64,000 nucleotides of DNA, taken from Phaseolus vulgaris (taxonomy: Eukaryota > Streptophyta > Magnoliopsida > Fabales > Fabaceae). This document shows, piece after piece, positions 10,306 through 23,151 of this stretch. The position numbers and the translations under genes were made by a program. The notes beneath the pieces were generated by a model, which was not told where the DNA came from, did no database searches, and saw nothing but the letters and a program-made list of their open reading frames with translations. The stretch covers positions 31,322,369-31,386,368 of the forward strand of contig NC_023750.2 of NCBI RefSeq assembly GCF_000499845.2, in the 5' to 3' direction. Each line of letters begins with the position of its first letter. Positions within the stretch are counted from its first letter, which is position 1.

Positions 10306-13300
10306 TTAGCTATAGTACAACTTCAGGTGTGTGGCGTTCCAGGTACGAGGGATCGCCCCCCCTTCCAGCGTCTCCAAGCGATAGGCTCCGTTCCCGAGTG
10401 CCTCGGTTATTCTGAACGGTCCAGTCCACTTGGGTGATAGCTTATTCTCCATCTCGTACTGGTGGGCCTTCCTCATCACCAGATTGCCTTCTCTAAACTG
10501 CCTTGGCATCACCTTTGAGTTGTACCTTCGCTCGACCCTTCTCTTCACCGCCTCAGCCTTCAGCCTTGCCTCCTCCCTGACTTCGTCCAGCAGATCCAGG
10601 TTCAGCCTTCTCTCTTCATTCGAGTCTTCCTCTACAAAGTTCTGGAATCTCGGCGAGCTCTCCTGAATCTCGACTGGAATCATGGCATCACACCCATAGA
10701 CCAAGCTAAACGGGGTCTCATGGGTTCCTGACTGCTCGGTGGTGTGGTACGCCCAAACTATACGGGGTACCTCCTCAGCCCAACTTCCCTTGGCTTTCTC
10801 GAGCCTTCTCTTCAAACCTCTCAGCAACACCCGATTAGCTGATTCCACCTGGCCATTCGTCTGAGGGTGCTCGACGGATGCAAACACTTGCTGAATTCCA
10901 ACCCCTTCACAAAGCTTTTTCAACAGGTGGCTTGCAAACTGAGTCCCATTATCTGACACCAGGCGCTTAGGCACTCCAAACCGGCACACGATGTTCTTCC
11001 ATACAAAGCCTTCGATCTTGTGTGCGGTGATCTGGGCCACTGGTTCTGCTTCAATCCATTTGGTGAAGTACTGAATCGCCACTACCAAGTACTTCATCTG
11101 CCTGATCGCCAGTGGAAAAGGTCCCAGGATGTCGATCCCCCAAGTATGAAACGGCCAAGGGCTATAGATCGACTTCAACTCCTCGGGAGGTGCCTTATGC
11201 CAATCGGCGTGCTGCTGGCACTGTTTGCAGCATTGGGCATACTTCTTGCAATCTTCTCTCATGGATGGCCAATAGTAGCCTGCACGGAGAGTCCTCGCGG
11301 CCAGAGCTCGACCCCCGACGTGACTTCCACATATTCCTTCGTGGAGCTCTGCCATAATTCTCGTGCACTTCTCGCCGTGTATACATTCCAGGAGTGGGTG
11401 AGTGAATCCAAACCTGTACAGATCGCCATCAATCAGTGTATACTTGCTGGAATTTTTCTTTACCTTCCTAGCTTCTGCTGGATCCAGCGGGAGGAGACCA
11501 TCTGCCAAGCACCGCTTGTACTGTGTTATCCAAGTGTCTAGCTCATGGGTGGCACAGACCTGCATCACGTCCACCTTCTCTCCTCGACATGCTCTAATTC
11601 TCGGCGATCTCAGAGTTTCTTGCGTCAAAGACTTATGGCTTCTCGCTGCTCTCTGCGTCGACTTGCTTATCTGAAGGACCAGGTGATCTGCTACGAATGC
11701 CCTCGGCGTCTTCAGAGTTTCTTGAATCACCGTCCTCTGCCTACCCCCCTTGTCTGAACTGGCGAGCTTAGCAAGCAAGTCAGCTCGGGCATTCTGTTCT
11801 CTGGGCACGTGGACCACTTCAAAAGAGACAAAGGAACTCTTCAATTCCTGCACATACGCCAAGTAAGCCGCCATTTGTGGATCTTTAGCCTGGAACTCGC
11901 CTGTTACTTGCCCTGTGACTAGCAGCGAGTCACTCTTAGCCATCAGCACCCTAGCTCCCATCTCCTTGGCCAGCAGAATCCCGGCGATCAGCGCCTCATA
12001 CTATGCTTGATTGTTGCTGGCTTTGAAGGCGAATCTCAACGATTGTTCGATCAGCACGCCGTTGGGTCCTTCCAATATTACTCCAGCACCGCTACCCTGC
12101 TGGTTCGATGATCCATCCACCGAGAGTACCCAACGGAAGTCATCTCCTTCCACCCGCGTCGCCTCCGATGAGAGCTCGACTACGAAATCTGCAAAGACTT
12201 GCCCCTTGATCGGGCCTCGGGGCTCATATTTAATGTCAAATTCTGACAATTCGACTGCCCACTTCACCATTCTTCCTGCAACGTCAGGTTTCTTTAAGAC
12301 CTTCTGGATGGGCAGGTCAGTCATCACCAGTATTGTGAAGCTGTGGAAGTAGTGGCGCAACCTCCTCGCCGAAAACACCACAGCCAGCGCAGCCTTCTCC
12401 AGGGCCTGATATCTCGTTTCTGGGCCCTGCAACACCTTGCTCACAAAATAGATAGGCTTCTGAGCCTGATCTTGGTCCTGGGCGAGCACCGCACTCACCG
12501 CCCTCTCAGTCACAGCAAAATACAATCTGAGAGGGATTCCCGGCAGTGGTTTGCACAGAACCGGTGGGCTCGCCAGATATTCCTTTAGCTTGACGAACGC
12601 TTCCTCGCATTCTTTCGTCCAAGCGAACTTGTTATTGCGCCGCAGACATTGGAAATAGGGATGTCCCTTTTCTCCGCTCGCTGACACGAAGCGAGATAGG
12701 GCTGCCATCCGACCTGTCAGCTGCTGGACCTCTTTCACTGTAGCCGGGCTTCTCATCGCCAAAATGGCGGCACACTTGTCCGGGTTGGCCTCTATTCCTC
12801 TCTCGGTCAAGAGAAAACCCAAAAATTTTCCAGCCTCCACGCCGAAAATGCATTTCTCCGGGTTGAGCTTCAACTTGAACTTGGTGATCGTCGTGAACAA
12901 TTCTTCCAAGTCCGCAACGTGCTTGCTTTTCTCCTGCGAGGTCACGACCATGTCATCGACGTAAGCTTGCACGTTCCTTCCCAGCATTGGTGCAAGCACT
13001 CGGTCCATCAGCCTCTGGTACGTGGCTCCCGCGTTCTTCAGCCCAAACGGCATGACCTTATAGCAGTAGCACGACCTCTCCGTCATGAAGGCTGTTTTCT
13101 CTTCATCCATGGGATGCATCTTGATCTGATTATAGCCCGAGAAGGCATCCAGGAAACTCAGCAGCTTGCACCCTGCAACACTATCAACCAGGGCATCAAT
13201 GCTCGGTAAAGGATACGAATCCTTTGGGCAAGCCTTATTCAGATCGGTGAAATCGACGCACATGCGCAATTTCCCGTTGCTCTTCTTCACCAGCACGACA

Positions 13301-15487
13301 TTTGCCAACCACTCAGGGTACTGGACTTCCCTGATGTGGCCTGCAGCGAGGAGTTTCTGGGTCTCATCCTTGATCGCTTGCCTCCTCTCTTCATTAAATT
13401 TCCTCCTTCTTTGCCGCACCGGTCTCACCATGTTGTCCATCGCCAGATGATGGCACAAGAAGTCGGGATCGATCCCGGGCATGTCCGAAGCGGACCAGGC
13501 AAACGCGTCCAGATGCCGTTCAATCACCTTGGCGATCTGGTCCTGGAGATCGACCTCCAGAGATCTTCCGAGCTTGAAAACTTTCCCCCCGATCTCCTTC
13601 TCGAGCCACTGCTCGACGGGCTTGGGCCTTGATTCTCTGGCGATCACCGCCTTGGCGATTCCGAGTTCCCTTGCTTCCTCCGGGCGATTCCGCGCCTCTT
13701 CTTCCTCCAGGCCAGCATTCCTCTCCCCCAGCTCAGCATCTACCATCTCTACGTCCCTTCCGGCGGCCTCCTCCATTATCGGCGGTCTGGGCTTCACACC
13801 GGGAGGTGGGGTGGTCGTGACATAGCTCACTGATCTTTTATTTTTCAGGCTATTTTCATAGCACTTTTTCGCTTCCTTCTGATCAGACTTTATCGTGATC
13901 ACCACCCCTTCCATGGACGGCAGCTTCACCTTCATGTGCCGAGTCGATGGAATTGCGCCTATCCTGTTAAGAGTGGGCCTTCCCAACAGGATGTTATATG
14001 CTGAAGGGGCGTTTACGATGAGGTACTTGATTTTCTCCGTCCTCGACCCAGCCTCATCGGTAAACGTGGTTCTCAGCTCAATGTACCCCCTGACCTCCAC
14101 CTGGTCGCCAGCGAACCCATACAAGCACCCTCCATAGGGCCTTAGCTGGTCAAGGGGCAATTCCAGCTGCGTGAAAGTCGGCCAGAACATCACGTCTGCC
14201 GAACTTCCTTGGTCCACCAGAACTCGGTGAACCTTCCTCCCCGCCGTGATCAACGAAATAACAATGGGATCGTTGTCATGAGGCACAACGTCCCGAAGAT
14301 CCTGCTTGGTGAACGTAATGTCCACTTCGGGCGAGTGATCTTCAAACATGTCCACTGACATCACCGATCGCGCGTACTTTTTCCTCTGCGATGCGGTGCA
14401 TCCACCACCTGAGAAACCCCCTGCAATGGTGTGGATCTCCCCATGGATAGGCATCTCGTGTTGCTGGGCTTCTCCACCTGCCGGCTGGGAACTCGACGCT
14501 CCTCCGATCCTTCTGTCCAGCAGATAGTCGTTTAGGAACCCGCTCTTAACCAGATCGTCGAGCTGGTATCCTAAAGACAAACACGAGTCCAGGTTGTGGC
14601 CAAAGCACTGGTGAAACTCGCACCAGACGTCCGGCTTCGACCCCAGCACCTTGTCGCCCACCTTCTCGGGCGCCTTCAACCTAGCAGATATGTTAGGGAT
14701 AGCAATCAGGTCCGCTAGTCCCATGACGAATTTGTGCTTAGGCGGGCGATTGTATTCCCGGCGTGCTGGTTGTTGGCGTGCCGGCGGTTGGCGCGCTTGG
14801 CTTCTTCCCTTATTTCTCCTATCGTAAGGATGGCGAGTCCTTTGGTCCTTTCTGGCCGCCGCTGCCGTTTCCAGCACCCTCTGTGGCTGGATCCTGGTCT
14901 GGGCGCGTGGCCTGGCGGGAGCCACGCTGCCTCTCTTCTCGGCGACCTCACTCTCGTCGGCGATGTGGGCCACCGCAAGTCGCCTGACTTCAGCAAACGT
15001 CGCTGGATGAGCCCTGATCAAGGCTTCGCAGAATGGCCCTGGCTGCACGCCCTTCTTGAAGGCATAAACCAGCATTTCTTCATCCTTGGCCGGCGATCTG
15101 ACCATCTGTGCTCCGAAGCGATTGAGGTAGTCTCTGAGGGACTCCCCATGGTACTGCCTTATATCAAACAGATCATAGGACACCCTGGGCGGTGCCTTGT
15201 TCACAATATACTGCTCGACAAAGATTTTCGAGAATTGTTGAAAATTAGTTATGTGGCCATTAGGCAGGCTCACAAACCACTCCATCGCCGTTCCCTGGAG
15301 CGTGCTCACGAACATCTTACAATAGACGGCGTCCGACCCTCCTGACAGCATCATCTGTGTGTGGAACGTGGTCAGATGAGCCTCTGGATCCTCCACGCCA
15401 GTAAAAACAGCTTTAACCGGGACCACGCTCGTGGGAATTGGCGTGTCGGTAATCGCCTGAATGAAAGGCATTGGGAAAACACGAGGC
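10306..15487 (-). pseudogene. Gag-pol of PalA left arm, 5'-truncated
   Basis: Read leftward, one frame from the junction covers most of gag, then protease, RT, RNase H, a second RNase H and integrase, ending LKLYYS at 10306. A TAG at 12001-12003 replaces a conserved Glu codon. Landmarks: gag domain from PMPFIQAITDTPIP; zinc-knuckle-like CEFHQCFGHNLDSC (14589-14627); protease DQGSSADV (about 14191-14215); RT FGLKNAGATYQR and YVDD (12949-12966); first RNase H to about 12180; second RNase H with DGSSNQQGSGAG (about 12090-12120) and SNNQAEYEAL; integrase HHCC and DDE motifs (IDILGPFP, VSDNGTQF, HPQTNGQVESAN). The double RNase H is known in Tat-lineage elements. About the first 115 gag residues are missing compared with TatC. 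Confidence 0.93.
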
Positions 15488-15491
15488 GTGG
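15487..15491. other. Inversion junction at the centre of PalA
   Basis: Minus-strand gag sequence can be followed up to about 15486 (it matches 48141-48156 in TatC). Plus-strand RT sequence starts at about 15491, matching the reverse of the left arm from about 13160. The two are joined with at most a few bases of overlap and no linker. The spurious 663-codon frame starting at 15461 crosses this join. Confidence 0.85.
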
Positions 15492-18346
15492 TGAGCTTCC
15501 TGGACGCCTTCTCGGGGTACAACCAGATAAAGATGCATCCCATGGATGAAGAGAAGACCGCCTTCATGATCGAGAGATCGTGCTACTGCTACAAGGTGAT
15601 GCCCTTCGGGCTGAAGAACGCGGGGGCCACGTACCAAAGATTGATGGATAGGGTACTTGCACCAATGCTGGGAAGGAATGTGCAAGCGTACGTGGATGAT
15701 ATGGTCGTGACCTCGCCGGAGAAGAGCAAGCACGTTGCGGAACTGGAGGAGTTGTTCACCACAATCGCCAAGTTCAGGTTAAAACTGAACCCCGAGAAGT
15801 GCATTTTTGGCGTGGAGGCAGGGAAGTTCTTGGGATTCCTCTTAAATGAAAGAGGAATAGAGGCCAATCCTGATAAGTGTGCTGCCATCTTGGCGATGAG
15901 GAGCCCGGCTACCGTGAAGGAGGTGCAGCAACTTACAGGTCGGATGGTCGCCCTGTCTCGTTTCGTATCGGCTAGCGGAGAGAAAGGCCATCCATACTTT
16001 CAGTGTTTAAGGCGGAACAATAAGTTTGCCTGGACGAAGGAGTGTGAAGAGGCCTTCGTCAAGCTTAAAGAGTACCTGGCGAGCCCGCCGGTTTTGTGCA
16101 AACCGTTGGTGGGAACCCCTCTCAGGTTGTATTTTGCTGTAACTGAGAGGGCAGTGAGTGCGGTGCTCGCCCAAGACCAAGACCAGGCTCAGAAGCCTAT
16201 TTATTTCGTCAGCAAGGTGTTGCAAGGCCCCGAGGTAAGGTATCAGGCCTTGGAGAAAGCTGCACTGGCTGTGGTATTTTCGGCGAGGAGGTTACGCCAC
16301 TATTTTCACAGTTTTACAATACTGGTGATGACCGACTTGCCTATCCAGAAAGTTCTGAAGAAGCCTGATGTAGCTGGGAGGATGGTAAAATGGGTGGTGG
16401 AGCTGTCGGAGTTCGACATCAAGTATGAGCCCCGAGGTCCGATCAAGGGGCAGATTTTCGCCGATTTTGTGGTCGAGCTCTCATCAGAAGCAGCACGAGT
16501 TGAGGGGGATGATTTTCGTTGGGTGCTCTCGGTGGACGGATCGTCGAACCAGCAGGGTAGCGGTGCTGGAGTCATCCTGGAAGGGCCCAACGGTGTGCTG
16601 ATTGAACAGTCCTTGAGGTTTGCCTTCAAAGCCAGCAACAATCAAGCAGAATATGAGGCGCTGATCGCCGGAATCTTGCTGGCCAAGGAGATGGGAGCTA
16701 GGGTGCTGATGGCTAAGAGTGACTCGCTGTTGGTCACGGGACAAGTATCAGGCGAGTTCCAGGCCAAGGATCCACAAATGGCGGCTTACTTAGCGTACGT
16801 GCAGGAATTGAAGGTTTCCTTTGTCTCCTTTGAAGTGGTGCATGTGCCTAGAGAGCAGAATGCCCGAGCTGACTTGCTAGCTAAGCTCGCCAGTTCAGGC
16901 AAGGGGGGTAGGCAGAGGACGGTGATCCAAGAAACTCTGAAGACGCCTAGAGCATTTGTGGCAGATCACCTGGTTCTTCAAATAAGCAAGTCGACGGAGA
17001 AAGCGGCGAGGAGTCACAGGTCTTTGACTCAGGAAACCTTGAGATCGCCGAGAATAAGAGCATGTCGGGGGGAGAGGGTGAATATGACGCAGGTCTGCGC
17101 TACGCATGAGCCAGACACGTGGATAACACAGTACCAGCGATGCCTGGCAGATGGCCTTCTCCCACTGGATCCGACGGAGGCTAGGAAGATAAAGAAGAAC
17201 TCCAGCAAGTTCACAATGATTGATGGCGAGTTATATAGGTTTGGGTTCACACACCCACTCCTGGAATGTGTCCACGGAGAGAAATGTACAAGAATTATGG
17301 CCGAGCTCCATGAAGGGATATGCGGAAGTCACGTCGGGGGTCGAGCTCTGGCCGCAAGAACCCTTCGTGCAGGTTACTACTGGCCAACGATGAGGGAGGA
17401 CTGCAAGAAGTATGCACAATGTTGCAAGCAATGTCAGCAGCACGCCGATTGACACAAAGCGCCTCCAGAAGAGTTAAAGTCGATTTACAGCCCTTGGCCG
17501 TTTCATACGTGGGGGATCGACATTTTGGGACCTTTCCCATTGGCGATCAGGCAGATGAAGTACTTGGTGGTGGCAATTGAATATTTCACCAAGTGGATCG
17601 AAGCAGAACCAGTAGCCCAGATCACCGCACACAAGATCGAGAGCTTTGTGTGGAAGAACATCGTGTGCCGGTTTGGTGTGCCTAAGCGCCTGGTGTCAGA
17701 CAACGGGACTCAGTTTGCAAGTCACCTGTTGAAGAAGCTGTGCAAAGAGGTGGGAATTCAACAAGTATTTGCATCCGTCGAGCACCCTCAGACAAATGGC
17801 CAAGTAGAGTCCGCCAATCGGGTATTGCTAAGAGGCTTGAAGAGAAGGCTAGAGAAAGCCAAGGGATCGTGGGCTGAGGAGGTACCCCGCATAGTTTGGG
17901 CATACCACACCACCGAGCAGTCAGGAACCCATGAGACCCCGTTTAGCCTGGTCTATGGATGCGACGCAATGATTCCAGTGGAAATCCAGGAGAGCTCGCC
18001 GAGATTCCAGAACTTTGTAGGGGAAGACTCGAATGAGGAAAAAAGGTTGAATCTGGATTTGCTGGATGAGGTCAGGGAGGAGGCGAGAGTAAAAGCCGAG
18101 GCAGTGAAAAGGAGGATTGAACGAAGGTATAACTCGAATGTGATGCCGAGGCAGTTTAAAGAAGGCAACCTGGTGACGAGGAAGGCCCACCAGTACGAGA
18201 TGGAGAACAAGTTGTTGCCTAAGTGGACGGGACCGTTCAGAATAACCGAGGCGCTCGGGAACGGCGCCTACCGCTTAGAAACATTGGAAGGAGGGGCGAT
18301 TCCTCGCACTTGGAACGCCACACACCTCAAGTTATATTACAGTTAA
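15491..18346 (+). pseudogene. Pol of PalA right arm, starting inside RT
   Basis: The frame opens in the RT palm (FLDAFSGYNQ, MPFGLKNAGATYQR, YVDDMVV at about 15690-15710). It continues through RNase H, the second RNase H (VDGSSNQQGSGAG, QAEYEALIAG) and integrase to LKLYYS. A single in-frame TGA at 17450-17452 replaces the Trp codon in the HADWHKAPPEE motif of the integrase zinc-finger region. Otherwise the frame is open. By eye it differs from the left-arm pol by only a few percent. Gag, protease and RT fingers are absent because the arm begins at the junction. Confidence 0.92.
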
Positions 18347-18590
18347 AGCTTTGTAAGTAGAAATAAACACGAAGAGATTTGCAAGCTTTCTGTTAAAACA
18401 GTTTGAAGGGGGCACTCTTTTTTCCCTAAGGAGGGTTTTTAATGAGGCCACCCAATAAAGAAGAGTTTTCAAAGTTTAAAGTTTCTAAGATTGCATGCTT
18501 GTTGTTTCGAAAGTTTTAGAAAAAGACCTTATCACTCATACGTGATTTAAGGCAAGTTTGAAGTTATGCTGCATGCTTTCTAAAAGTTTT
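18347..18590 (+). other. Conserved post-pol segment (PalA right)
   Basis: GGGGGCACTCTTTTTTCCC and GGAGGGTTTTTAATGAGGCC follow the pol stop, an inverted copy of the 10194-10246 block and matching 42858-42916. No coding frame is supported. Confidence 0.55.
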
Positions 18591-19460
18591 TAAGTCCCCA
18601 TCGCTTTTCGGCGATCGGCGGCACAGTTAAAGTTTTAAAGTCCTCATTGCCTTTCGGCGATCGGAGGCACCAGTAATGATTAAAGGCCTCAACGCCCTCG
18701 CGCGGTTTGAGGCGAGAACAGATTAAAAGCCCTCAGTGCATCCAGGGGGGAGGAGATGTACACCCTGAGCAAGTTGAGGCACCAGATAAAGTCCTTCTCG
18801 CCGTCGAGCGAGTTCAGGCGAGATGAACTGAAAGGTCAGGGGTGTTTGTGACCTTAAACGGCGGGAAGGGAAGGAAAATGCCTTTTCCCCCTTTAAGCGA
18901 AACATCAATATTGACCCAGTAAGACCAGATCATTGTTCTGAAACTCAGGGCGGTAGAGAAGGATCCGAAAGGCGCCTCTACCCCCAGATGAGGGAGCAAT
19001 GATCAAGTTGTGAAGAAGAGAAAAGTCCTCCTTGCCTCTGAGCGAGTGCAGGCAAGAAAAGTTCTCCTCGCCGTTGAGCGAGCGCAGGCGAGAAAGAAGA
19101 AAGTCCTCCTCGACTTTGTGCGAGTGCAGGCGAGAACAAGTTAAAAGTCCTCAGTGCATCCAGGGAAGAGGAGATGTAATCCCTGGGCAAAGTAGAGGCA
19201 CCAGATAAAGACCTTCTCGCCGTCGAGCGAGTTCAGGCAAGATAAAATCCTTCTCGTCTCGAACGAGTTCAGGTATGGTGTGGAGGGTGGAAGAAGTTTA
19301 AAGGATGGCTAAGGTAGGTTCAAAGAGAACGCCTAGCTATCCGGCTTATTGTTCTGAAACTCAGGGAGGTAGAGAAGGATCCGAAAGGCGCCTCTACCCC
19401 CAGATGAGGGAACAATAGCCAAGTTATGAAGGCAAAAGAAAGCTTACATCGCTAAAACCC
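18591..19460. repeat. Tandem array between pol and accessory gene (PalA right)
   Basis: Degenerate units contain TTTTCGGCGATCGGAGGCACC (18600-18680), GCGAGTTCAGGCGAG and CCAGGGGGGAGGAGATG. A longer duplication of about 416 bases repeats the block with TTGTTCTGAAACTCAGGG and GGCGCCTCTACCCCCAG (about 18931-19016 and 19347-19432). That longer duplication is absent from the left arm and TatC, which have this block once. Confidence 0.8.
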
Positions 19461-19930
19461 TAGGGCGATCAGAAGAGTTCCAGGCGATGACAGGAGTAAA
19501 GGCTAACCTTGCCAGGCAGATCAGGTAAATCGTATTGTAATACCAGTTTAAACCTGTTGCCTAGTAAGTAGCTAATTGCCTTAAAGTTTGCAAGTTATGC
19601 TAAATGTTGTCGCTTGAAGGTTAATGAGTTGCTCAAGTTTTTACTTTGAGTTAACAGTTGATGAATTGATGTAAGATTGATAGTTTGCTCGAGTTTTGAA
19701 GCAGTGAGTAAACGTTTGAGCCCGCTGAATCGCTAAGTTAATTTGTTTAAGCGGTTTCTACAAGGAAAAGCAAAGTAAACAGAGACACCATATGCGGAAG
19801 CGGAAAAATTTATAATAAAGGTGGTATCAGTTCGAATGCATAAGAAGAAAAGGAAAACTTATTACAGGTAAAGTTTGTACAAAAGGGAACAAGCGTTGGG
19901 TCCCAGGGAATAAGTGATGGGGGGAGACGA
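19461..19930 (-). other. 3' flank of right-arm accessory gene
   Basis: Non-coding sequence downstream of the minus-strand accessory gene stop. It is weakly similar to 8699-9264 read in reverse. Nothing else recognised. Confidence 0.45.
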
Positions 19931-22552
19931 CTAATCTTCAGAAGGCACGATCTTCCCATCCACCACTTCGTTACATATCGACACCATGGAGAGGTCGAGC
20001 TCGGGGTACTGGCAAGCGACTTGCTCCAGGGCGGCGTCGAATCCAGCGGCAAGGACTTGGGCGGAGCTCAGTTCAAGCTCTTCGTTTTGTTGTTTGAGCC
20101 CCTCGGTTTGCTGCTTCAGCTCGTCAGCTCGTTTCTTCAGTTCTTCAGTTTCCCCACGAGCCTGAGCAAGGTCGTCAGCAACCTTCTTGCCTTCGCCCCG
20201 CGCCTGGGCCAGCTCTGCAGCAATCTTCACGTTTTCCTCTCGGGCCTTGGCGAGCTCGTTCACGGCGTCGTCCCTCTCCTTCTCGACCTTTCCAAGGAGA
20301 ACCTCCCGATCAGCCGATCTCTTCTCAAGGTTCTCCACCTTGGCTGCATCCGCTTTCATCGATGCCTCCAAGTTGGCCACCTTAAGTCTGTAAGGGACCA
20401 GCTTGCTCTCCAGCTCGATTTTCTCTGGAGCTAGGAGATGCAGTTTCTGGCGCAAATCGGAGGCCTCCTTGCGCGCAACCCTCAACTCGACACTCATGGC
20501 ATCCTCCACCCTTGAGTGATCGATCTCTGCCATCATCAGGTTGCAAGACAACTTTTCTGCCTCGATCCTTATCAGGCGATTCTCCTTCTGGAGCGTGGAG
20601 ATCTCGTCCTGAAGCTTTTTGTTGGAGCTCTTCACAGCTTTTGTTATGATTGAGGGAAGGTCCTCTGCCATCATCTTTAGCTTGGCTGTGAAAGGCCCCA
20701 GACTTCTTTGACCAAGGGGGAAAGGTTTGCAACCGCTGTTGGTGGAGGAGCCGAAGGAGCCTGGTGCTGACTCTCACCACCACCCTCTTGAATTGGTTGA
20801 GCAAGGGGGGCTTCCTGGCGTGGTGGTGAAGTGGGGGACTCGGTTATAAGTATCGGTGAGTTGTGAGCGCCTTCATCCCCACCTGGTGCAGCTTCAGCGG
20901 TTGAGGCAGTTGAAGGAGGACCCTCTCCAGCAGATACGAACGGCGTGGAGGCACTAGGAGGGTTCTCCATGAAGTTGGGCTCGTTGCCTTCAACTGCAGG
21001 AAGCGCAGCTGCCAAGGGTATTGCTTGGACCGGCGGTGTTGGAGCTGGGAGAGAGGGCGGTGTGGGAGCTGGGGGAGAGGGCGGTGTTGGTGTTGGGAGA
21101 GCGGGTGGTGAAGAAGGTGCCACCCTTTTCCTTTTGGTGACAAGGCCATCCTCAGTCGCCTCATCATCCTCATCTTCATCTTCTTGAACCACTTGAGGAG
21201 TTTTCCTCTTTGGTTTCCTTAAGATGAGCTTTTTTCGTTGAGGGGCGGGCAGTGTCTCTGGAGGAGCTGGGCCTTGAGGAGGCGATCTACCCTGGGCAGC
21301 GGCGATCTCCACCACCGTGTTGGGCACAGTTTGGGAACCCGTCGCCAACTTATGAGTTCGGGCGAGCGCCCTCAGTTCAGCTAATTTGCCTTTGCCCAGC
21401 ATGAGGTCTGCACAGGGCAAAAATATACAAGTAAGCACAAAAGCAAAAGCGAAATATACGAGTACGTGAGCGAATGATGCAAACAAATGGTGCATGAATT
21501 AAAAACCAAGTCCAGTGCGCAACAAGCAGGACTCCCAATAGTAGATAACAGAGATGCGCAATCAATTCCAACACAAGACGAAAACCTAAATGTCGAGGTA
21601 AGTGCTAACCTATGTGAGCTTCGAGTTGGCCCTCGAGGAACTCGAAGGAGATTATTGCGGAGGTGGGAAAGGTGATGTTGGCAGCTGCTACTTTCTTCAA
21701 GAAGAGGCATAGATCCTTGTCCAACTCGCCCATGTTGTCAGGACTTCTTGGCCTTCTGAAGTTTTCTTTGGAGTCCTTACTTCCCTTGTTTACCCAGTAC
21801 AAGGGAAAGCCATCGAGCAGCGAGGGGTCTTGATCGTTTTGGCGCACTTGGACGAACTTTCCTTTCCAATCTTTGTAAGATTGCAGGAAGATTGAGAGTA
21901 TCGATCTCCCAGCAATCCCGTTTAAGCTCACCCAGGGGCGGTCTCCGGGATTCTTGGCCTCGAACAAGAAAAGGAAGACGTCTACCGAGGCCGGTAGTCC
22001 CAAGTGCGCGCACATGATTTGAAATGCCCGTACGAATGCCCAGCTGTTGGGATGGAGCTGGGCAGCGGCAATGTTAAGCTCGGTTAATAGCTCTCGTTCA
22101 AAACGGGTGAAGGGAAGCCTGAGTTTCACCTTCTTGAAAAGGGTAGTGTAAACGAAGCAGAACAACTCGCCGTTGTTCCCCTTGTCATCCGCGCAGATTG
22201 GCACGTCAGGAGGGCAAGGCAACACCATTAGTTTGTCGTCATGCTCCTTGTGGAACGAGAGGTTGGGTTCGTCCCCTTTCTTCAACCGTAGCACCGCTAA
22301 CGCAGAGTTTACTGAAGAGGTCTCCTTCAGCAAAGTTGGGGTGGCCCACGGGTAGAGTTTCTTGTAGTCTTGTGTGGGATTGGAGGCTCCTCCGGCGACT
22401 GGTGGAGTTGCCTGAGCGAGGTTGGGATGAGAGGTTGCAGGCCTCTCAGCCTGGGAAGAAGGAGCACCAGATGCTCGTGGTAAGTTATGCGCTTGGGATG
22501 GAGTGTTTCGTGATGAAGGAGGAGGATTCGCGGTGGTTTTCGTACGAGCCAT
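19931..22552 (-). pseudogene. Antisense accessory gene, PalA right copy (one frameshift)
   Basis: Exon 1 is 22552-21610 (943 bases, the same length as the TatC exon). An intron spans 21609-21408 (GT-AG, phase 1), and exon 2 starts at 21407. Exon 1 is fully open, starting MARTKTTANPPPS, with the conserved LYPWATPTLLKE, TRFERELLTELN and HPNSWAFVRAF blocks. Exon 2 has KKLILRKPKRKTPQ, an acidic run, TKRKR, a proline-rich stretch and a long coiled coil. A missing base in the GGGGCC stretch at about 20694-20699 shifts the frame before the coiled coil, which then continues to 19931. The sequence is clearly more distant from the left-arm and TatC copies than the adjacent pol is. The gene is antisense to the right-arm pol. 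Confidence 0.85.
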
Positions 22553-23135
22553 CGCGGGAACTGCAAAGGAAAAAGGAAAAAGGATGAACAAAGGTTGCAG
22601 AGATCGACTCGATTGTGGACGAAGAATGGAAAACGAACGAACGGGAGTTCGTTGTGATGAATGTAATGGAAGACGAAGCCCTAAGTTACGAGAAGGAAGA
22701 AGAAGAGGAAACAACCCACAGCGTATGCACCAGACAAATAATGGATGATGCGAATCGATTAAAATGCAGCAAGTATCAACAGAAGAAGTAAAAGAGGTAC
22801 CTTTCGATGATCAGATGAGTGTTGAGGGGAGTTGGAGATTGAGGGAGCTGAGAAGCGTTGTGGGTTTGCAGAGAAAACTCAGAGCGTTTTGAGAGTGCAG
22901 AGAGATGATGAAACAGTAGAAATGAGGGGTTTTAAGGGTTTTTCAAACGTTTTTGGAAGCGCAAACGACAGCTGAAGATGACCGTTGATAAAGCCACGTG
23001 TCGAGCGATTGGAAAAGAGGGTTTGGTGGGGCGTCAGAAAAGAAGAGGGTACGAACGTTTGGAATTCCGTGCCAGCGCCACGTAGATCGACAGTGACGTG
23101 ACCTCTTAGTCTTTTCGCTGGACAAGTCTTCGCTT
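22553..23135 (-). promoter_or_regulatory. Promoter and 5' UTR of right-arm accessory gene
   Basis: A 5'-UTR intron is inferred from 22800 (CGAAAG|GTACCT on the minus strand) to 22561 (TTTGCAG), ending eight bases before the ATG exactly as in TatC. A G-box GCCACGTGT lies at 22993-23001. No convincing TATA box. Confidence 0.6.
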
Positions 23136-23151
23136 AAGACTGGGGGGCTTG
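23136..23151 (+). other. PalA right-arm polypurine tract
   Basis: AAGACTGGGGGGCTTG abuts the LTR that starts TGTACC at 23152, marking it as a 3' LTR in plus orientation. Confidence 0.88.

Noticed and set aside
14734..15345. 203-codon plus-strand frame opposite gag
   Set aside because: It is the shadow of the minus-strand gag frame; the matching frame at 47409-47987 follows gag conservation, not its own.
15461..15490. Gag-like start fused to RT in the 663-codon frame
   Set aside because: The first codons are antisense gag read across the inversion junction, not a real N-terminus.
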